Translations under genes and position numbers: made by a program
The notes under the pieces: generated by a model
Told to the model about the DNA's origin: nothing
The model's database searches: none
Seen by the model: only the letters and a program-made list of their open reading frames with translations
From: Methanosarcinales archaeon
GTDB lineage: Archaea > Halobacteriota > Methanosarcinia > Methanosarcinales > Methanocomedenaceae
Direction: 5' to 3'
NCBI GenBank assembly: GCA_021108405.1
Contig: JAIOQW010000090.1
Span: 1 to 41,537, forward strand
Length of the DNA: 41,537 nucleotides
In this document: positions 17,226 through 26,467 of the stretch, in pieces
How the letters are laid out: the number at the start of each line of letters is the position of its first letter
How positions within the stretch are numbered: the first letter of the stretch is position 1

Positions 17226-19433
17226 ATGGAATGGTTTGAAGTATTAAAATGGTGGCTGGTCCTTGAAATAATAGGATTTGCAGCAATTCCGCTAACTGCC
17301 TGGGTATTTCGGAATATGGCTGGTAAAGGTTTATCCCTTTCGAAGATCCTGGGTCTCATGCTTATAACTTACTTTTCATGGGTACTGACACACCTGGGCT
17401 GTAGCTACGGCAATACAACTGTTGGAATTTCATTATTATTGGTGATCGCTGCATCATTGATAGTATTATCACGATATGGGTACTCCTTTGATAAAAAAGA
17501 ATTTATCACGACTGAGCTGCTGTTCACAGCAGCCTTCCTGTGCTTTGTTGTTTTACGGGCTTATTGTCCACAGATTTACTGGACCGGTGGTGAAAAGTTA
17601 ATGGATATGAGTTTTATTAACATAATATTACGCAGCACCAGCTTTCCACCTATGGATCCCTGGCTCTCGGGTGAGCCGATGCAGTACTACTATTTCGGAT
17701 ATCTGGCAGCTGCTAATCTTATTAAGCTATCTTTTGTACCTCCTACGATCGGGTTTAACCTGGGAGTAGCTTCCATGTTCGCCTTATCCGCAACTGCAGC
17801 TTATGGGATCGGTAGGGATCTGACTCATAGCAAGGTCTTTGGGATAGTTATTATGGCATTTGTAGTGATCCTCGGTAACTTAGCAGGTTTCTTACAACTT
17901 ATAGTAATACTATTCATTCCAAAATATTACTATATTTTCAATGTACCTGATGTGGATCTCTGGGGACGGTTAAGCACTTATTACTACTGGTCTTCCAGCA
18001 GGGTGATCCCGGATACTATTAATGAATTTCCTTACTTTAGTTTTATCCATGGTGATCTTCATGCCCATATGATAGGCATTGCCTTCCAATTACTAATGAT
18101 CGCATTACTGTTTCACCTGCTTCGCCAAAAAAAGGAATGGCATATTCCCACACTTGCCATGATCACTCTTTTGTTGGGGTTCATGTTCCTTATTAATTCA
18201 TGGGATTATCCTACTTATGCTGTTTTTTTTATAATTGTCCTGGCAGCATGGAGGATACGGGTTCTTGCTGCAAGTAAAAATATTCAGGGCTTTACCGAAA
18301 GAGCCTTAAATCTGCCTGTAATGGAACTACTTAAAATAATAGGTGTAGGAGCCGGTGTGGGAATGTGCAGCATTGTGCTGTATCTACCATACCATTTAAA
18401 TGCCGGTATGTCCCATCCTCTTTGTCTGGTTACTTACGGCCAGACTCAATTATTCTTTTATCTTGGTGTGTTCGGCATAATGCTTATTCTTATTATGCTA
18501 TTTGTCATTCTTAATGTATGTGATATGTATTATCCGGATATGAAGATCATACTCACAGGACTTGCAATAACAATGATAGCAGCATACTTGACCGATATCC
18601 AGATACTCATCATCATTCTGCCACTTATTATTATGTCGATCTATTGCCTGATAAAAGAAAAAGAACCAAATCTTCAGTTCATACATCTTTTGATACTGTT
18701 CGGTGCTTTACTTTCCCTATTCTGTGAATTGTTCTATATTCAGGATTCCTTCGGTATCTACTCACCACAATACATCAGGTTTAATACTGTTTTTAAGATC
18801 TATATCCAGAACTGGATCGTCTGGGCTCTGGCAGCAGGGGTTTCTTACTATTATCTATGGCAAAGAATAAACACATCAGATAAACGCAACTTAATGTTTG
18901 CAGTGGCATTGGTTTTATTAATTCTGGGTGCAATGTCTTATCCTGTATTTGCCACATATTCCCGCAGCCACCAATTTGATGGGGAACCCACTCTTGATGG
19001 TGTTGTTTATCTTGCGCAGCAATACCCCAATGAATTTAATGCAATACAATGGCTTAATAATATAAGTGGTACGCCGGTAGTACTTCAGAGTCCGGGACAA
19101 ACATATAAACTAAATACCCATATTACAGCTTTTACAGGTCTACCTACTGTAATTGGCTGGGCCGGTCATGAGAAGAACTGGAGGAATAGAGCCAGGACAA
19201 TTGATGAACGGTGGTCCCAGGTCCCTAAAGTCTATACATCTGACGATATTAATGAAGTGGACCGGATACTTATTAAATATCAAGTAGATTATATCTATAT
19301 AGGTGAAGTGGAGGAAGAACGATACCATGGCCATAATGCCAGAAGGCTCTTTGAGAATTATCCAGATAGGTTTGAACTGGTATACCACAATCCCAATGTC
19401 CATATTTATAAGGTGATAGAACAGGATGCCTGA
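17226..19433 (+). CDS. DUF2298 (Chlor_Arch_YYY) polytopic membrane protein, GT-C-like
   Basis: A 735-residue protein with about fifteen hydrophobic segments. It has the motif that names the family, GEPMQYYYFGYLAAAN (about residue 150), an FSFIHGDLHAHMI segment (about 275) and a soluble C-terminal part (about 590-735). The family resembles GT-C glycosyltransferases that use polyprenyl-phosphate sugars on the outer side of the membrane; the exact reaction is unknown. Its ATG is five bases after the AglD-like gene, and its end overlaps the next gene by eight bases, so all three form one operon likely devoted to surface protein or lipid glycosylation. Confidence 0.85.
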   Translation: MEWFEVLKWWLVLEIIGFAAIPLTAWVFRNMAGKGLSLSKILGLMLITYFSWVLTHLGCSYGNTTVGISLLLVIAASLIVLSRYGYSFDKKEFITTELLFTAAFLCFVVLRAYCPQIYWTGGEKLMDMSFINIILRSTSFPPMDPWLSGEPMQYYYFGYLAAANLIKLSFVPPTIGFNLGVASMFALSATAAYGIGRDLTHSKVFGIVIMAFVVILGNLAGFLQLIVILFIPKYYYIFNVPDVDLWGRLSTYYYWSSSRVIPDTINEFPYFSFIHGDLHAHMIGIAFQLLMIALLFHLLRQKKEWHIPTLAMITLLLGFMFLINSWDYPTYAVFFIIVLAAWRIRVLAASKNIQGFTERALNLPVMELLKIIGVGAGVGMCSIVLYLPYHLNAGMSHPLCLVTYGQTQLFFYLGVFGIMLILIMLFVILNVCDMYYPDMKIILTGLAITMIAAYLTDIQILIIILPLIIMSIYCLIKEKEPNLQFIHLLILFGALLSLFCELFYIQDSFGIYSPQYIRFNTVFKIYIQNWIVWALAAGVSYYYLWQRINTSDKRNLMFAVALVLLILGAMSYPVFATYSRSHQFDGEPTLDGVVYLAQQYPNEFNAIQWLNNISGTPVVLQSPGQTYKLNTHITAFTGLPTVIGWAGHEKNWRNRARTIDERWSQVPKVYTSDDINEVDRILIKYQVDYIYIGEVEEERYHGHNARRLFENYPDRFELVYHNPNVHIYKVIEQDA

Positions 19434-20403
19434 TATAGAACAGCCCGGATCTCCAATTAGCAAGCTCACTGAGCCAAGGACTATTATTTCATTCATCATT
19501 GCTATAATTTTACTTTATTTTTTATTTTTACAAGTTGATCTTAGAATCATAATTGAGGTTATAAAAGAAGCAAATTTAATTTACGTTGCTGCTGCCGCAT
19601 GTGTCTATTTCGGCTCACTTCCTGTACGTGGTATGCGGTGGAAATTACTGCTTGATAATGTTAGAGTGAAAACATCAGTGAGTGATGTTAGTGAAATATA
19701 CTTACTGGGCTGGTTTGCCAATTGTCTTATACCTGCTAAGATGGGGGATGTATATAGGGCATATCTTGCAAAAAAAACATGGGGATTACCAATTTCAAAA
19801 GGATATAGTACAATATATATTGAACGCATCTATGATGTACTGCTATTGGTATTTCTAATGGGTATCTCCAGTATCCTGGTATTTGGTATGGATATTCCAC
19901 CTGAGATACGGTTTGCACTGGCAGCGGGTTTTTTAATTGTGAGCATCCTCATAACATCAATTATAGTGTTCTCATCAGGAAAAACAGCTATTTCCAATAG
20001 ACTTCCATCAAGGATCAAACAGATTTTCATTCGTTTTACAGAAGGACTGCAGGAATCATCCGGAAGAAAGTATATGTCGTTAATAATATTATTTACAGTA
20101 TTAATGTGGGCTATGGAAATCGCTCGCCTGTACTTTGTGGTAGAGTCACTCTCTTCGATCGGCAATTTTAGCATAAGCATATCAGTGATCATATTTGTGG
20201 CATTATCTTCATCGCTGCTTTCAGCATTACCTATTACACCGGGTGGACTGGGTGCTGTGGAATTTGCCATTATGGGAATATTATTGTTAGTAGGTCTGGA
20301 TAGCGGGATATCAGCCAGTATTGCCATACTTGATAGAGCCATCAGTTACTGGGGTTTGGTTATAGCAGGAGGTGTGGTATATATCTTTAGTAAAAAGAAA
20401 TAA
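19426..20403 (+). CDS. UPF0104 / lysylphosphatidylglycerol-synthase-type membrane protein (flippase-like)
   Basis: A 325-residue membrane protein with eight or so helices and family signatures RGMRWKLLL, CLIPAKMGDVYRAYL, a YIERIYD segment and ITPGGLGAVEFAI. It corresponds to the C-terminal half of the AglD-like protein two genes upstream (compare LPARIGDITRPYIL and IPTTPGGIGTYESAL), so the operon holds two paralogous membrane domains. A flippase or lipid-handling role is often proposed for the family. The ATG at 19426 lies within the end of the DUF2298 gene. Confidence 0.85.
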   Translation: MPDIEQPGSPISKLTEPRTIISFIIAIILLYFLFLQVDLRIIIEVIKEANLIYVAAAACVYFGSLPVRGMRWKLLLDNVRVKTSVSDVSEIYLLGWFANCLIPAKMGDVYRAYLAKKTWGLPISKGYSTIYIERIYDVLLLVFLMGISSILVFGMDIPPEIRFALAAGFLIVSILITSIIVFSSGKTAISNRLPSRIKQIFIRFTEGLQESSGRKYMSLIILFTVLMWAMEIARLYFVVESLSSIGNFSISISVIIFVALSSSLLSALPITPGGLGAVEFAIMGILLLVGLDSGISASIAILDRAISYWGLVIAGGVVYIFSKKK

Positions 20404-20460
20404 GTACTTTATTAACCAGTAGATTAAGACCATGGCTATTCCGTTTGCAGGTTTATAATT

Positions 20461-20480
20461 AGAAATTTATATAACTTATA
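20461..20480 (+). promoter_or_regulatory. TATA/BRE region of the PCNA-primase operon
   Basis: The stretch gaaatttatataacttataa has a purine-rich BRE-like lead and a TATA box. It is about 70 bases before the PCNA ATG, which leaves room for a leader holding the GGAAGGAGG ribosome-binding site at 20522-20530. Confidence 0.55.
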
Positions 20481-20537
20481 ATCACATTATATAATAAAAA
20501 TCTCCGGTTTTTAACTATTCAGGGAAGGAGGCAGTAT

Positions 20538-21275
20538 ATGTTCAAGTCAATCATTGAATCAGAAAAATTAAAAGAAATGATCGAAGCCGTTTCCAGTATC
20601 GTTGATGAGGGCAAACTCAATCTTTCTTCTGATGGGATATCCATAAGGGCTGTAGATCCATCTAATGTGGCGATGGTATCATTGAATCTTAGTTCCAGTG
20701 CATTTGAAGAGTTCAATGCATCCGATGGTGAACTGGGTATAGACCTGAAGAGATTTGGTGATATTGTGGATATGGCTCAAAAAGCAGAGATGGTAGAACT
20801 GGAACTGGATGAAGAACTGCATAAACTTATTATTCGTATGAGTGGGCTTACCTATAAGATCGCACTTCTTGACCCTGCATCGATACGTAAGGAGCCGAAA
20901 ATACCGCAACTTGAGCTTTCTGCAACAGTTATACTATCAGGTAATGACCTTAAACGAGCTGTAAAAGCTGCCGAGAAAGTATCAGACCATATGCGTATGG
21001 GGGTAGAGGGTGAGATATTCTATCTTGAAGCTGAGGGTGATTCGGATAGAATGCGCCTTGATATTCTAAAAGATCAATTGGTCAGCATTAGTCCCGGTGA
21101 TGCACGTTCATTATTTTCACTTGATTACCTATCGGATATGATCAAAGCTGCAGGTAAAGCCAATGAAGTGACTATAGAACTGGGAAGAGATTTTCCAACC
21201 AAGATCAACTTCCAAATAGCTAACGGAAGCGGTGATGTGAGTTATCTCTTAGCACCCAGGATCGAATCAGATTGA
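20538..21275 (+). CDS. pcn: DNA polymerase sliding clamp (PCNA)
   Basis: The 245-residue length is normal for archaeal PCNA. The N-terminus reads MFKSIIESEKLKEMIEAVS, followed by SSDGISIRAVDPSNVAMVSL, the interdomain region with ARDP-like spacing, and the C-terminal NGSGDVSYLLAPRIES, all typical of PCNA. The homotrimer encircles DNA and tethers polymerases, FEN1, ligase and RFC-dependent factors. A strong GGAAGGAGG precedes the ATG by seven bases. The primase large-subunit gene follows after six bases, giving a replication operon. Confidence 0.96.
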   Translation: MFKSIIESEKLKEMIEAVSSIVDEGKLNLSSDGISIRAVDPSNVAMVSLNLSSSAFEEFNASDGELGIDLKRFGDIVDMAQKAEMVELELDEELHKLIIRMSGLTYKIALLDPASIRKEPKIPQLELSATVILSGNDLKRAVKAAEKVSDHMRMGVEGEIFYLEAEGDSDRMRLDILKDQLVSISPGDARSLFSLDYLSDMIKAAGKANEVTIELGRDFPTKINFQIANGSGDVSYLLAPRIESD

Positions 21276-21281
21276 TCTATA

Positions 21282-22283
21282 ATGGAAATAGTAAAACTTT
21301 CACATTATCCATTCTTAACCCAAACAGTTCAGTATGTTGCAGATATGGGTACTCCGGTTGATAACATACTTACGTTGAGAAGTTTTGATATTACCAGATA
21401 TCGTGCCAGATCAAGGGTCCTACAGGCTGTTCATGGAGAGATACAACATGATGATACAGTGAATTTCACAGTTGAACTGCTCTCATATCCGGTTGCCCGT
21501 ATTCTGGTCTCATGTCTGGATGATGCTTTTCTTACCAGACGGTATTCTCTTGCAGAAGCTAAGTATGCATATCATATGATGAAACAAGAGAATAATGAAG
21601 TACTTCAGGAGATTGGAGAGGATTTACATATTGTAGCGAGTGTGACCGAATCTGGATTATTTGATCTGCATTTTACTGATTATATAAGAGGAGCTGTGGG
21701 GTTGCGCTCAATTCAATGGAAGCTGATAAACCGCATTTTACATTCAGGGTATGTCAGTATCACTAAAGAAGAATATGCCCGACTGCTTCAGGAAGCTGTA
21801 CGAGCACGGATAATAGGCGTTTTACCTCTAAATGTGCCGGATGAATTCTGTCAGGCTTTGAAAAATTATCTACTTGAAATAAAATCAACTGTGGATGTTT
21901 CCAGGACCGAATTTGATGAAGCAGGATTCGGAAATGTCGAACCTGAACATTTTCCGCCTTGTATTGTACATCTGCTATCCAATGCCCAGGGCGGAATTAA
22001 CCTTGCTCATTCAGCAAGATTTGCACTGACGTCATTCCTGTTGAATATTGGTATGTCAGTGGACCAGATAGTCAGTCTATTTAATGTATCACCTGATTTC
22101 AATGAAGAGAAGACACGGTATCAAGTAGAACATATTTCCGGCTCAACAGGTACCACCTATAAACCTCCGTCATGTACTACGCTGATAACTTATGGTAATT
22201 GTTATGGTAAAGATAAACTTTGTGAGTCCATTCGTCACCCACTTACGTACTATAAACGAAAAAAGACAGGACCTGCTAAATGA
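21282..22283 (+). CDS. priL: DNA primase large subunit PriL
   Basis: The 333-residue protein has the four cysteines of the PriL 4Fe-4S cluster in its C-terminal half: FPPCIVHLL (about 227), KPPSCTTL (about 300), YGNCYG (about 308) and DKLCESIRHPLTYY (about 315). It also has the helical HSARFALTSFLLNIG segment conserved with the eukaryotic p58 subunit. PriL pairs with the catalytic PriS to make RNA primers; priS is not in this window. It is co-transcribed with PCNA. The intergenic region after it is crowded with repeats. Confidence 0.93.
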   Translation: MEIVKLSHYPFLTQTVQYVADMGTPVDNILTLRSFDITRYRARSRVLQAVHGEIQHDDTVNFTVELLSYPVARILVSCLDDAFLTRRYSLAEAKYAYHMMKQENNEVLQEIGEDLHIVASVTESGLFDLHFTDYIRGAVGLRSIQWKLINRILHSGYVSITKEEYARLLQEAVRARIIGVLPLNVPDEFCQALKNYLLEIKSTVDVSRTEFDEAGFGNVEPEHFPPCIVHLLSNAQGGINLAHSARFALTSFLLNIGMSVDQIVSLFNVSPDFNEEKTRYQVEHISGSTGTTYKPPSCTTLITYGNCYGKDKLCESIRHPLTYYKRKKTGPAK

Positions 22284-22295
22284 TCTGAAGAGAAC

Positions 22296-22379
22296 AAAAT
22301 CCTCCCTTCGGTCGGATTTTCTTGACTGAAGCTTCGAAGAAGCTGAAGATTAGAAAATGTGAATGGAGTGAGCATTTTC
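22296..22379. repeat. hairpin (REP-like) cluster after priL
   Basis: Stem AAAATCC/GGATTTT (22296-22302 with 22314-22320, loop TCCCTTCGGTC) is followed by a GAAGCTTC-rich segment and a stem GAAAATG/CATTTTC (22353-22379, loop TGAATGGAGTGAG). The same composite occurs at 37754-37899. It may act as a terminator for the pcn-priL operon. Confidence 0.7.
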
Positions 22380-22405
22380 GATATATCAAATACTGCCTCT
22401 TGAGA

Positions 22406-22554
22406 AATCTATGTAAATCTGTGTAAATCCGTGTCAAAACAAATAAATTCTAACAAAGAAGTGTACATTGCTTACGATCCTTATCCAGGATTACACTTTC
22501 TATAAAATCGAAAGTAAACATGATAGAGTCCGAAAGCTTTTTTCAGACACGGAT
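22406..22554 (-). repeat. AATCTGTG-ended dispersed element, copy 2 (inverted)
   Basis: Reverse complement of the 15082-15233 element: it begins AATCTATGTAAATCTGTG, contains GGATTACACTTTCTATA and GAGTCCGAAAGC, and ends TTTTTTCAGACACGG. It is diverged but collinear along its whole length. Confidence 0.7.
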
Positions 22555-22556
22555 AC

Positions 22557-22606
22557 ACTCAACTCCTATGGAGTTGAGTGCCTGCTACGCCTAAAGGGCG
22601 TGCAGG
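22557..22606. repeat. double-hairpin repeat, copy 2
   Basis: ACTCAACTCC/GGAGTTGAGT is a perfect 10-bp stem with a three-base loop (22557-22579). It is followed by CCTGCTACGCC/GGGCGTGCAGG around a TAAA loop (22581-22606). A degenerate copy lies at 10018-10064. Confidence 0.65.
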
Positions 22607-22652
22607 TAACACAGATTTACACAGATTATTGAAAAAAAGGATATGGTATTTC

Positions 22653-22742
22653 ATGACAGAGTCAAAAAATCATCATATTACTGAAAAAATCATTGGAGCC
22701 GCTTATTTAAATCAATACCAATTAACAATAAATCCGTGTTAA
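22653..22742 (+). pseudogene. truncated GxxExxY-family gene start
   Basis: The ATG at 22653 begins a 29-codon frame MTESKNHHITEKIIGAAYLN, which matches the N-terminal signature of GxxExxY proteins (ITEKIIGAA). It then loses similarity and runs into the AATCCGTGTTAATCTG repeat, ending at a TAA within it. The conserved GxxExxY motif itself is gone. It is a relic flanked on both sides by AATCTGTG-type repeats. Confidence 0.6.
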
Positions 22743-22785
22743 TCTGTGTTAATCTGTGTCTGAAAAAATGCTTTCGAACTCTATA
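22731..22785 (+). repeat. AATCTGTG-ended dispersed element, partial copy 3
   Basis: AATCCGTGTT-AATCTGTGTT-AATCTGTGTC followed by TGAAAAAATGCTTTCGAACT matches the left end of the 15082 element for about 55 bases. Its right end touches the stop codon of the methyltransferase gene (22781-22783). Confidence 0.65.
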
Positions 22786-23497
22786 AAGAGGTGCTAATTA
22801 CCCTTAGATTTGAAGTGGATACAAAAATCACACCATTTGCCATCAGAACAGTTTTTTGTGAAGATGAGGGGGCAATATCCATTGGTCTTTGAATATGAAC
22901 AACCGGCTGCATACCTAAAGCGACAGAGAATTCTTCTAATAAAAAAAATTCATTCGAAGGATGGGAATGCCCAAAGACCGATTCTGTCAATTTACGCTGT
23001 CTGTCAATCTCTGACTGTGTGGCTCCTTTATAGTAGTTAGGAAATCCGATTATGATAATCCCATTGGGTTTGAGGTTCTTTTTTATAAAATTATTAAGAT
23101 CCTCGAAAAATACTCTTTTATTTTCAAAAGCCTGTGCATTATTACATAGTGCAATCTCATGGGCCGAGCTTACCATTAACAGGCAGTCGGGGGTATATGG
23201 CATTTTGACATTAAGTGCTTCTTTCATGGACATCTTTAGAGGTATATATTCCACTGTTGATAATTGAGGAACATCATAGATGGTGGTGGATGGCTCAATA
23301 TTTATTACGACTGCCTTTTTTCCCAGATCTTCAATGATCCTGGCACCCATACCAGGACCGCCTCCTATGTCAATTACGATATCTCCATCACAGATGTGGT
23401 CTTGCAATAGGGTTTTAATTAGCTCATGCATAGTTGAGATCTTACTGGCAAAGGATTTCATATAATCTATACCGTCAAATTTAGTATTTTGTTCCAT
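22781..23497 (-). CDS. class I SAM-dependent methyltransferase
   Basis: The 238-residue protein has a clear SAM-binding motif I in DGDIVIDIGGGPGMGARII (about residues 38-56), then VVINIEPS as the acidic end of strand 2 and CLLMVSSAHEIAL as motif IV. Target unknown. The last residues (VSTSNLRVISTSL) are encoded next to a repeat fragment, so the C-terminus may have been altered by repeat insertion. It is divergent from the diphthine synthase gene, with 82 bases between them. Confidence 0.8.
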   Translation of the reverse strand: MEQNTKFDGIDYMKSFASKISTMHELIKTLLQDHICDGDIVIDIGGGPGMGARIIEDLGKKAVVINIEPSTTIYDVPQLSTVEYIPLKMSMKEALNVKMPYTPDCLLMVSSAHEIALCNNAQAFENKRVFFEDLNNFIKKNLKPNGIIIIGFPNYYKGATQSEIDRQRKLTESVFGHSHPSNEFFLLEEFSVALGMQPVVHIQRPMDIAPSSSQKTVLMANGVIFVSTSNLRVISTSL

Positions 23498-23579
23498 TTA
23501 TAAGCCCTTCAATTAAGTGATCGATTTTTTTCTAGTGTCACGTCAATACATTTATCCCTTATAATTCCAAACTACCACT

Positions 23580-24350
23580 ATGCTCACCTTTATAGGCATT
23601 GGCCTCTATGATGAAAAGGATATCTCCATCAAAGGCTTAGAAGCTGTCCGGGCAGCAGACCGTGTATACATTGAATTTTATACTTCCACATTGTCGGGTA
23701 CTTCCATAGAGAAATTGCAAACGTTCTACGGACGCAAGATCAATCTATTAACAAGAGAAGATGTGGAGCAAAACCCTGACTGGCTTCAACATGCTAAGAT
23801 AGAGAATATTGTCATGCTTACCGGTGGGGATGCCATGGTCAGTACTACTCATGTAGACCTGCGACTGCGTGCTATTGATCTGGGTATTGAGACTGTGATA
23901 ATTCATGGTCCTTCTATTATAAGTGCAGTGCCGGGCCTGAGTGGACTTCAGAACTATAGGTTCGGAAAATCCGCCTCAATTCCGTATCCGTATACCAGCA
24001 AGGGTAAGACCATTATATCCCATACACCCTATGATATCATCACATCAAATTTACATGCAGACATGCACACGCTTATCTTTTTGGATATTGATCCTGAAAA
24101 GGGATATATGACAATCAGACAAGCCTGTGAACTTTTGCTTACAGTAGATTCTCTTCGTAAAGAACTTGATCTTAAAAGTAGATTAGCTGTAGGCATAGCA
24201 AGAGCCGGCTCACCCGATCCGGTGGTAAAGGCTTTACCTCTTAACAAATTAATGGATTTTGATTTTGGCGCTCCACTTCATATACTGGTAGTGCCGTCAC
24301 AGCTTCATTTTATGGAAGCTGAGGCGCTGGTCAAACTGGCAGAGGCTTAA
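23580..24350 (+). CDS. dphB: diphthine synthase (Dph5/DphB)
   Basis: The 256-residue tetrapyrrole-methylase-fold protein begins MLTFIGIGLYDEKDISIKGL and has the SAM-binding MLTGGDAMVSTTHVDLRLRA (about 80-100) and the GPSIISAVPGLSGLQNYRFG signature (about 113-132), all diagnostic of archaeal Dph5. It methylates the 3-amino-3-carboxypropyl group on the elongation factor 2 histidine, the second step of diphthamide synthesis. Normal length. It is convergent with the MutS-like gene (eight bases between the ends). Confidence 0.94.
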   Translation: MLTFIGIGLYDEKDISIKGLEAVRAADRVYIEFYTSTLSGTSIEKLQTFYGRKINLLTREDVEQNPDWLQHAKIENIVMLTGGDAMVSTTHVDLRLRAIDLGIETVIIHGPSIISAVPGLSGLQNYRFGKSASIPYPYTSKGKTIISHTPYDIITSNLHADMHTLIFLDIDPEKGYMTIRQACELLLTVDSLRKELDLKSRLAVGIARAGSPDPVVKALPLNKLMDFDFGAPLHILVVPSQLHFMEAEALVKLAEA

Positions 24351-24358
24351 AGGGATAT

Positions 24359-26467
24359 CTACTTGAACTTTTCCAGCAGCCGATTATAGAAGTCTTTCTT
24401 CTCGCCCTTAGCCTTGCGTGTCAATCTCTCGAGGATCAACTCCGGTGTACTTTTGGCAATATAATTGTATTTAGGGTTCCTGTCAACAATCAGGTTCAGA
24501 TCCTCATCAAGTCCCTGTGCTTCAATACCATCTACCCGCACAGTTGCTGAGGTTTGTTCTATTATATTCTCTGCCAGATGGCTTACAAATACACCTGAGG
24601 CTAACGGATTCTCAGTTAATGCTTCTAATATACCACTAATTATCCTGGCTGATGCACCTGGTTCTGTGATGGATTCCAGCTCATCTACCAGTATCATTAT
24701 CCTTCCGGTACCTGAGACAACTGAGAATTCCATGATAGTGGATTCAAAAGCTCCGGCATCCATACTACCCCTTGATTTTCCGAAATAGTACAGCTTATCT
24801 ATTGAACCCACAGCTGCCCGGGTAGCAGGGACCGGAAATCCCATATGGGACAACACCAGGACCTGTGCTATAAGGTCAAGCATTGAGGTCTTTCCACCCG
24901 AGTTCACACCGCTGAGTATTGCTACTCTTTCCGGTGAATAGCTATCTATTGCAGCTTCGATTTGTTTCTCACCTAAGGAATAATCAACCGGTTCGATATC
25001 TCCTTTAATAAATATGTTTTTACCTTTAATTATTTCAATGCCTGCCTTATCATACAGCTTCGGGATCACAGTTCCCCTGTCCCTTGCAAACAGCCCGATA
25101 GCAAACCACATATCCAGTTCCATTGCCTCAGATACAAGCTGGCTGGTTATGTGTTTAAGTTCTAAGAGATTACGGGCGGATTTCCTTAGTATCTTCATGC
25201 GCTGTCCTGTCAGTTGGATGTTCAAGAACTGCCTGAGATGTTCTACTGCACCCGTGTCAGCCTGTATCATTGTCTTGATATCATTACCAAATAAACTATC
25301 AAGCAATAGTGCTTCTTTCGAATTCAACTCAAGAGTCGTTGTGATGCAGGATAAGGCATTTTTTATTATTTCCCTGTATCTACCGGCAATTTCCTTATTC
25401 AGCAGGTCTTTTGCACCTGATTCAACTGCGCTTAGCAGATCCTTTCCACTAAGAGTAACTGTACAGCTTTCCAGATATTCTTTAAATTGTGTATTAGCTT
25501 TTTGCTCGACAGTCTTTATGCAGCTATCTAGTCTCTTTAGGGCAGATTGTATTCTATCGATCTGCTCATCTGATCCTGTCTCCACATTACCCTTATCATT
25601 TATTACAGCCAGTGTGGTTTCAAGGCAGTTGACACTGGCGGGATCAATAGTTGAAAAAAAACTGTTGTTTTTTTCTATTATAATGTTATATACCTGTACT
25701 GCCGAGATTATGCTTGCAAGGTTGTGAGAGAAAAAATTAATTTCCTGCTCAGGAACAGCATACCATGTTTCAAGCCTGGTTATATCCAGATATTCGATAT
25801 TTGCATCAAATGAAATATCCACACCTTCCAGGTCCATGGAAGCTATAACATGATGATATGATGCAACAGCATCTATTAGTTCTCGCGGGGATTGGATAAG
25901 TAGCACATCTACTGCGTGCCCGTATTCTGATAAGGCCGATTGGTATTCCTTTTGGCTCGCAGTTACTATAACCCTCTCTCTTATCTTTTTAGTAGTTACT
26001 TTCTTGATCGGCTTAAGATGTTTCAATTTTTTTCTAAGTTGCTCTATTTCACCTTCATTTAGTGCAACAGTATTGACAAGGCTGCATGCAGCTTCTACAT
26101 CACCTATCACTGATCTGATCCTGTCATTTTCAGAAGATGGCAGAGGAAAAAATATGTTTAGCTTATCTTTTGCATATGTCGTACTGGTATAGGATCGAAT
26201 GATATCAAGAAGATCTTTATAGACTCTTAATCCCTCTTTGGTCTTTAAAAAATCACCTGGTGATATGTTCTCATCCTTGAAAATAAAACTCTGCATTAGG
26301 CTTATAGCATTTTTCTCACTGATTCCCGGTACACCTGCAATAGCTGCTATGTCATTACGTGAAAATGCACTCATAACTGCTTCTTCGGATTTAAAATGCT
26401 CTACAAGACGCCGGGAAGTTCTATCTCCTATCCCGGGAATATTTGTTAATGAGTTCATTGTATTCAT
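24359..26467 (-). CDS. MutS-family ATPase with N-terminal helix-hairpin-helix
   Basis: A 702-residue protein. Residues 1-50 carry two helix-hairpin-helix motifs (NIPGIGDRTSRRLVEHF and IAGVPGISEKNAISL), which bind DNA backbone. The middle is a helical core/lever region. The C-terminal ATPase has Walker A LSGVNSGGKTSMLD (about 515), Walker B MILVDELES (about 592) and the STxE-like ESTIMEF segment. It lacks the mismatch-binding domain I of MutS1 and the Smr nuclease of MutS2. It belongs to the archaeal MutS-related group of uncertain function, perhaps in recombination or replication-fork processing. ATG at 26467. Confidence 0.85.
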   Translation of the reverse strand: MNTMNSLTNIPGIGDRTSRRLVEHFKSEEAVMSAFSRNDIAAIAGVPGISEKNAISLMQSFIFKDENISPGDFLKTKEGLRVYKDLLDIIRSYTSTTYAKDKLNIFFPLPSSENDRIRSVIGDVEAACSLVNTVALNEGEIEQLRKKLKHLKPIKKVTTKKIRERVIVTASQKEYQSALSEYGHAVDVLLIQSPRELIDAVASYHHVIASMDLEGVDISFDANIEYLDITRLETWYAVPEQEINFFSHNLASIISAVQVYNIIIEKNNSFFSTIDPASVNCLETTLAVINDKGNVETGSDEQIDRIQSALKRLDSCIKTVEQKANTQFKEYLESCTVTLSGKDLLSAVESGAKDLLNKEIAGRYREIIKNALSCITTTLELNSKEALLLDSLFGNDIKTMIQADTGAVEHLRQFLNIQLTGQRMKILRKSARNLLELKHITSQLVSEAMELDMWFAIGLFARDRGTVIPKLYDKAGIEIIKGKNIFIKGDIEPVDYSLGEKQIEAAIDSYSPERVAILSGVNSGGKTSMLDLIAQVLVLSHMGFPVPATRAAVGSIDKLYYFGKSRGSMDAGAFESTIMEFSVVSGTGRIMILVDELESITEPGASARIISGILEALTENPLASGVFVSHLAENIIEQTSATVRVDGIEAQGLDEDLNLIVDRNPKYNYIAKSTPELILERLTRKAKGEKKDFYNRLLEKFK

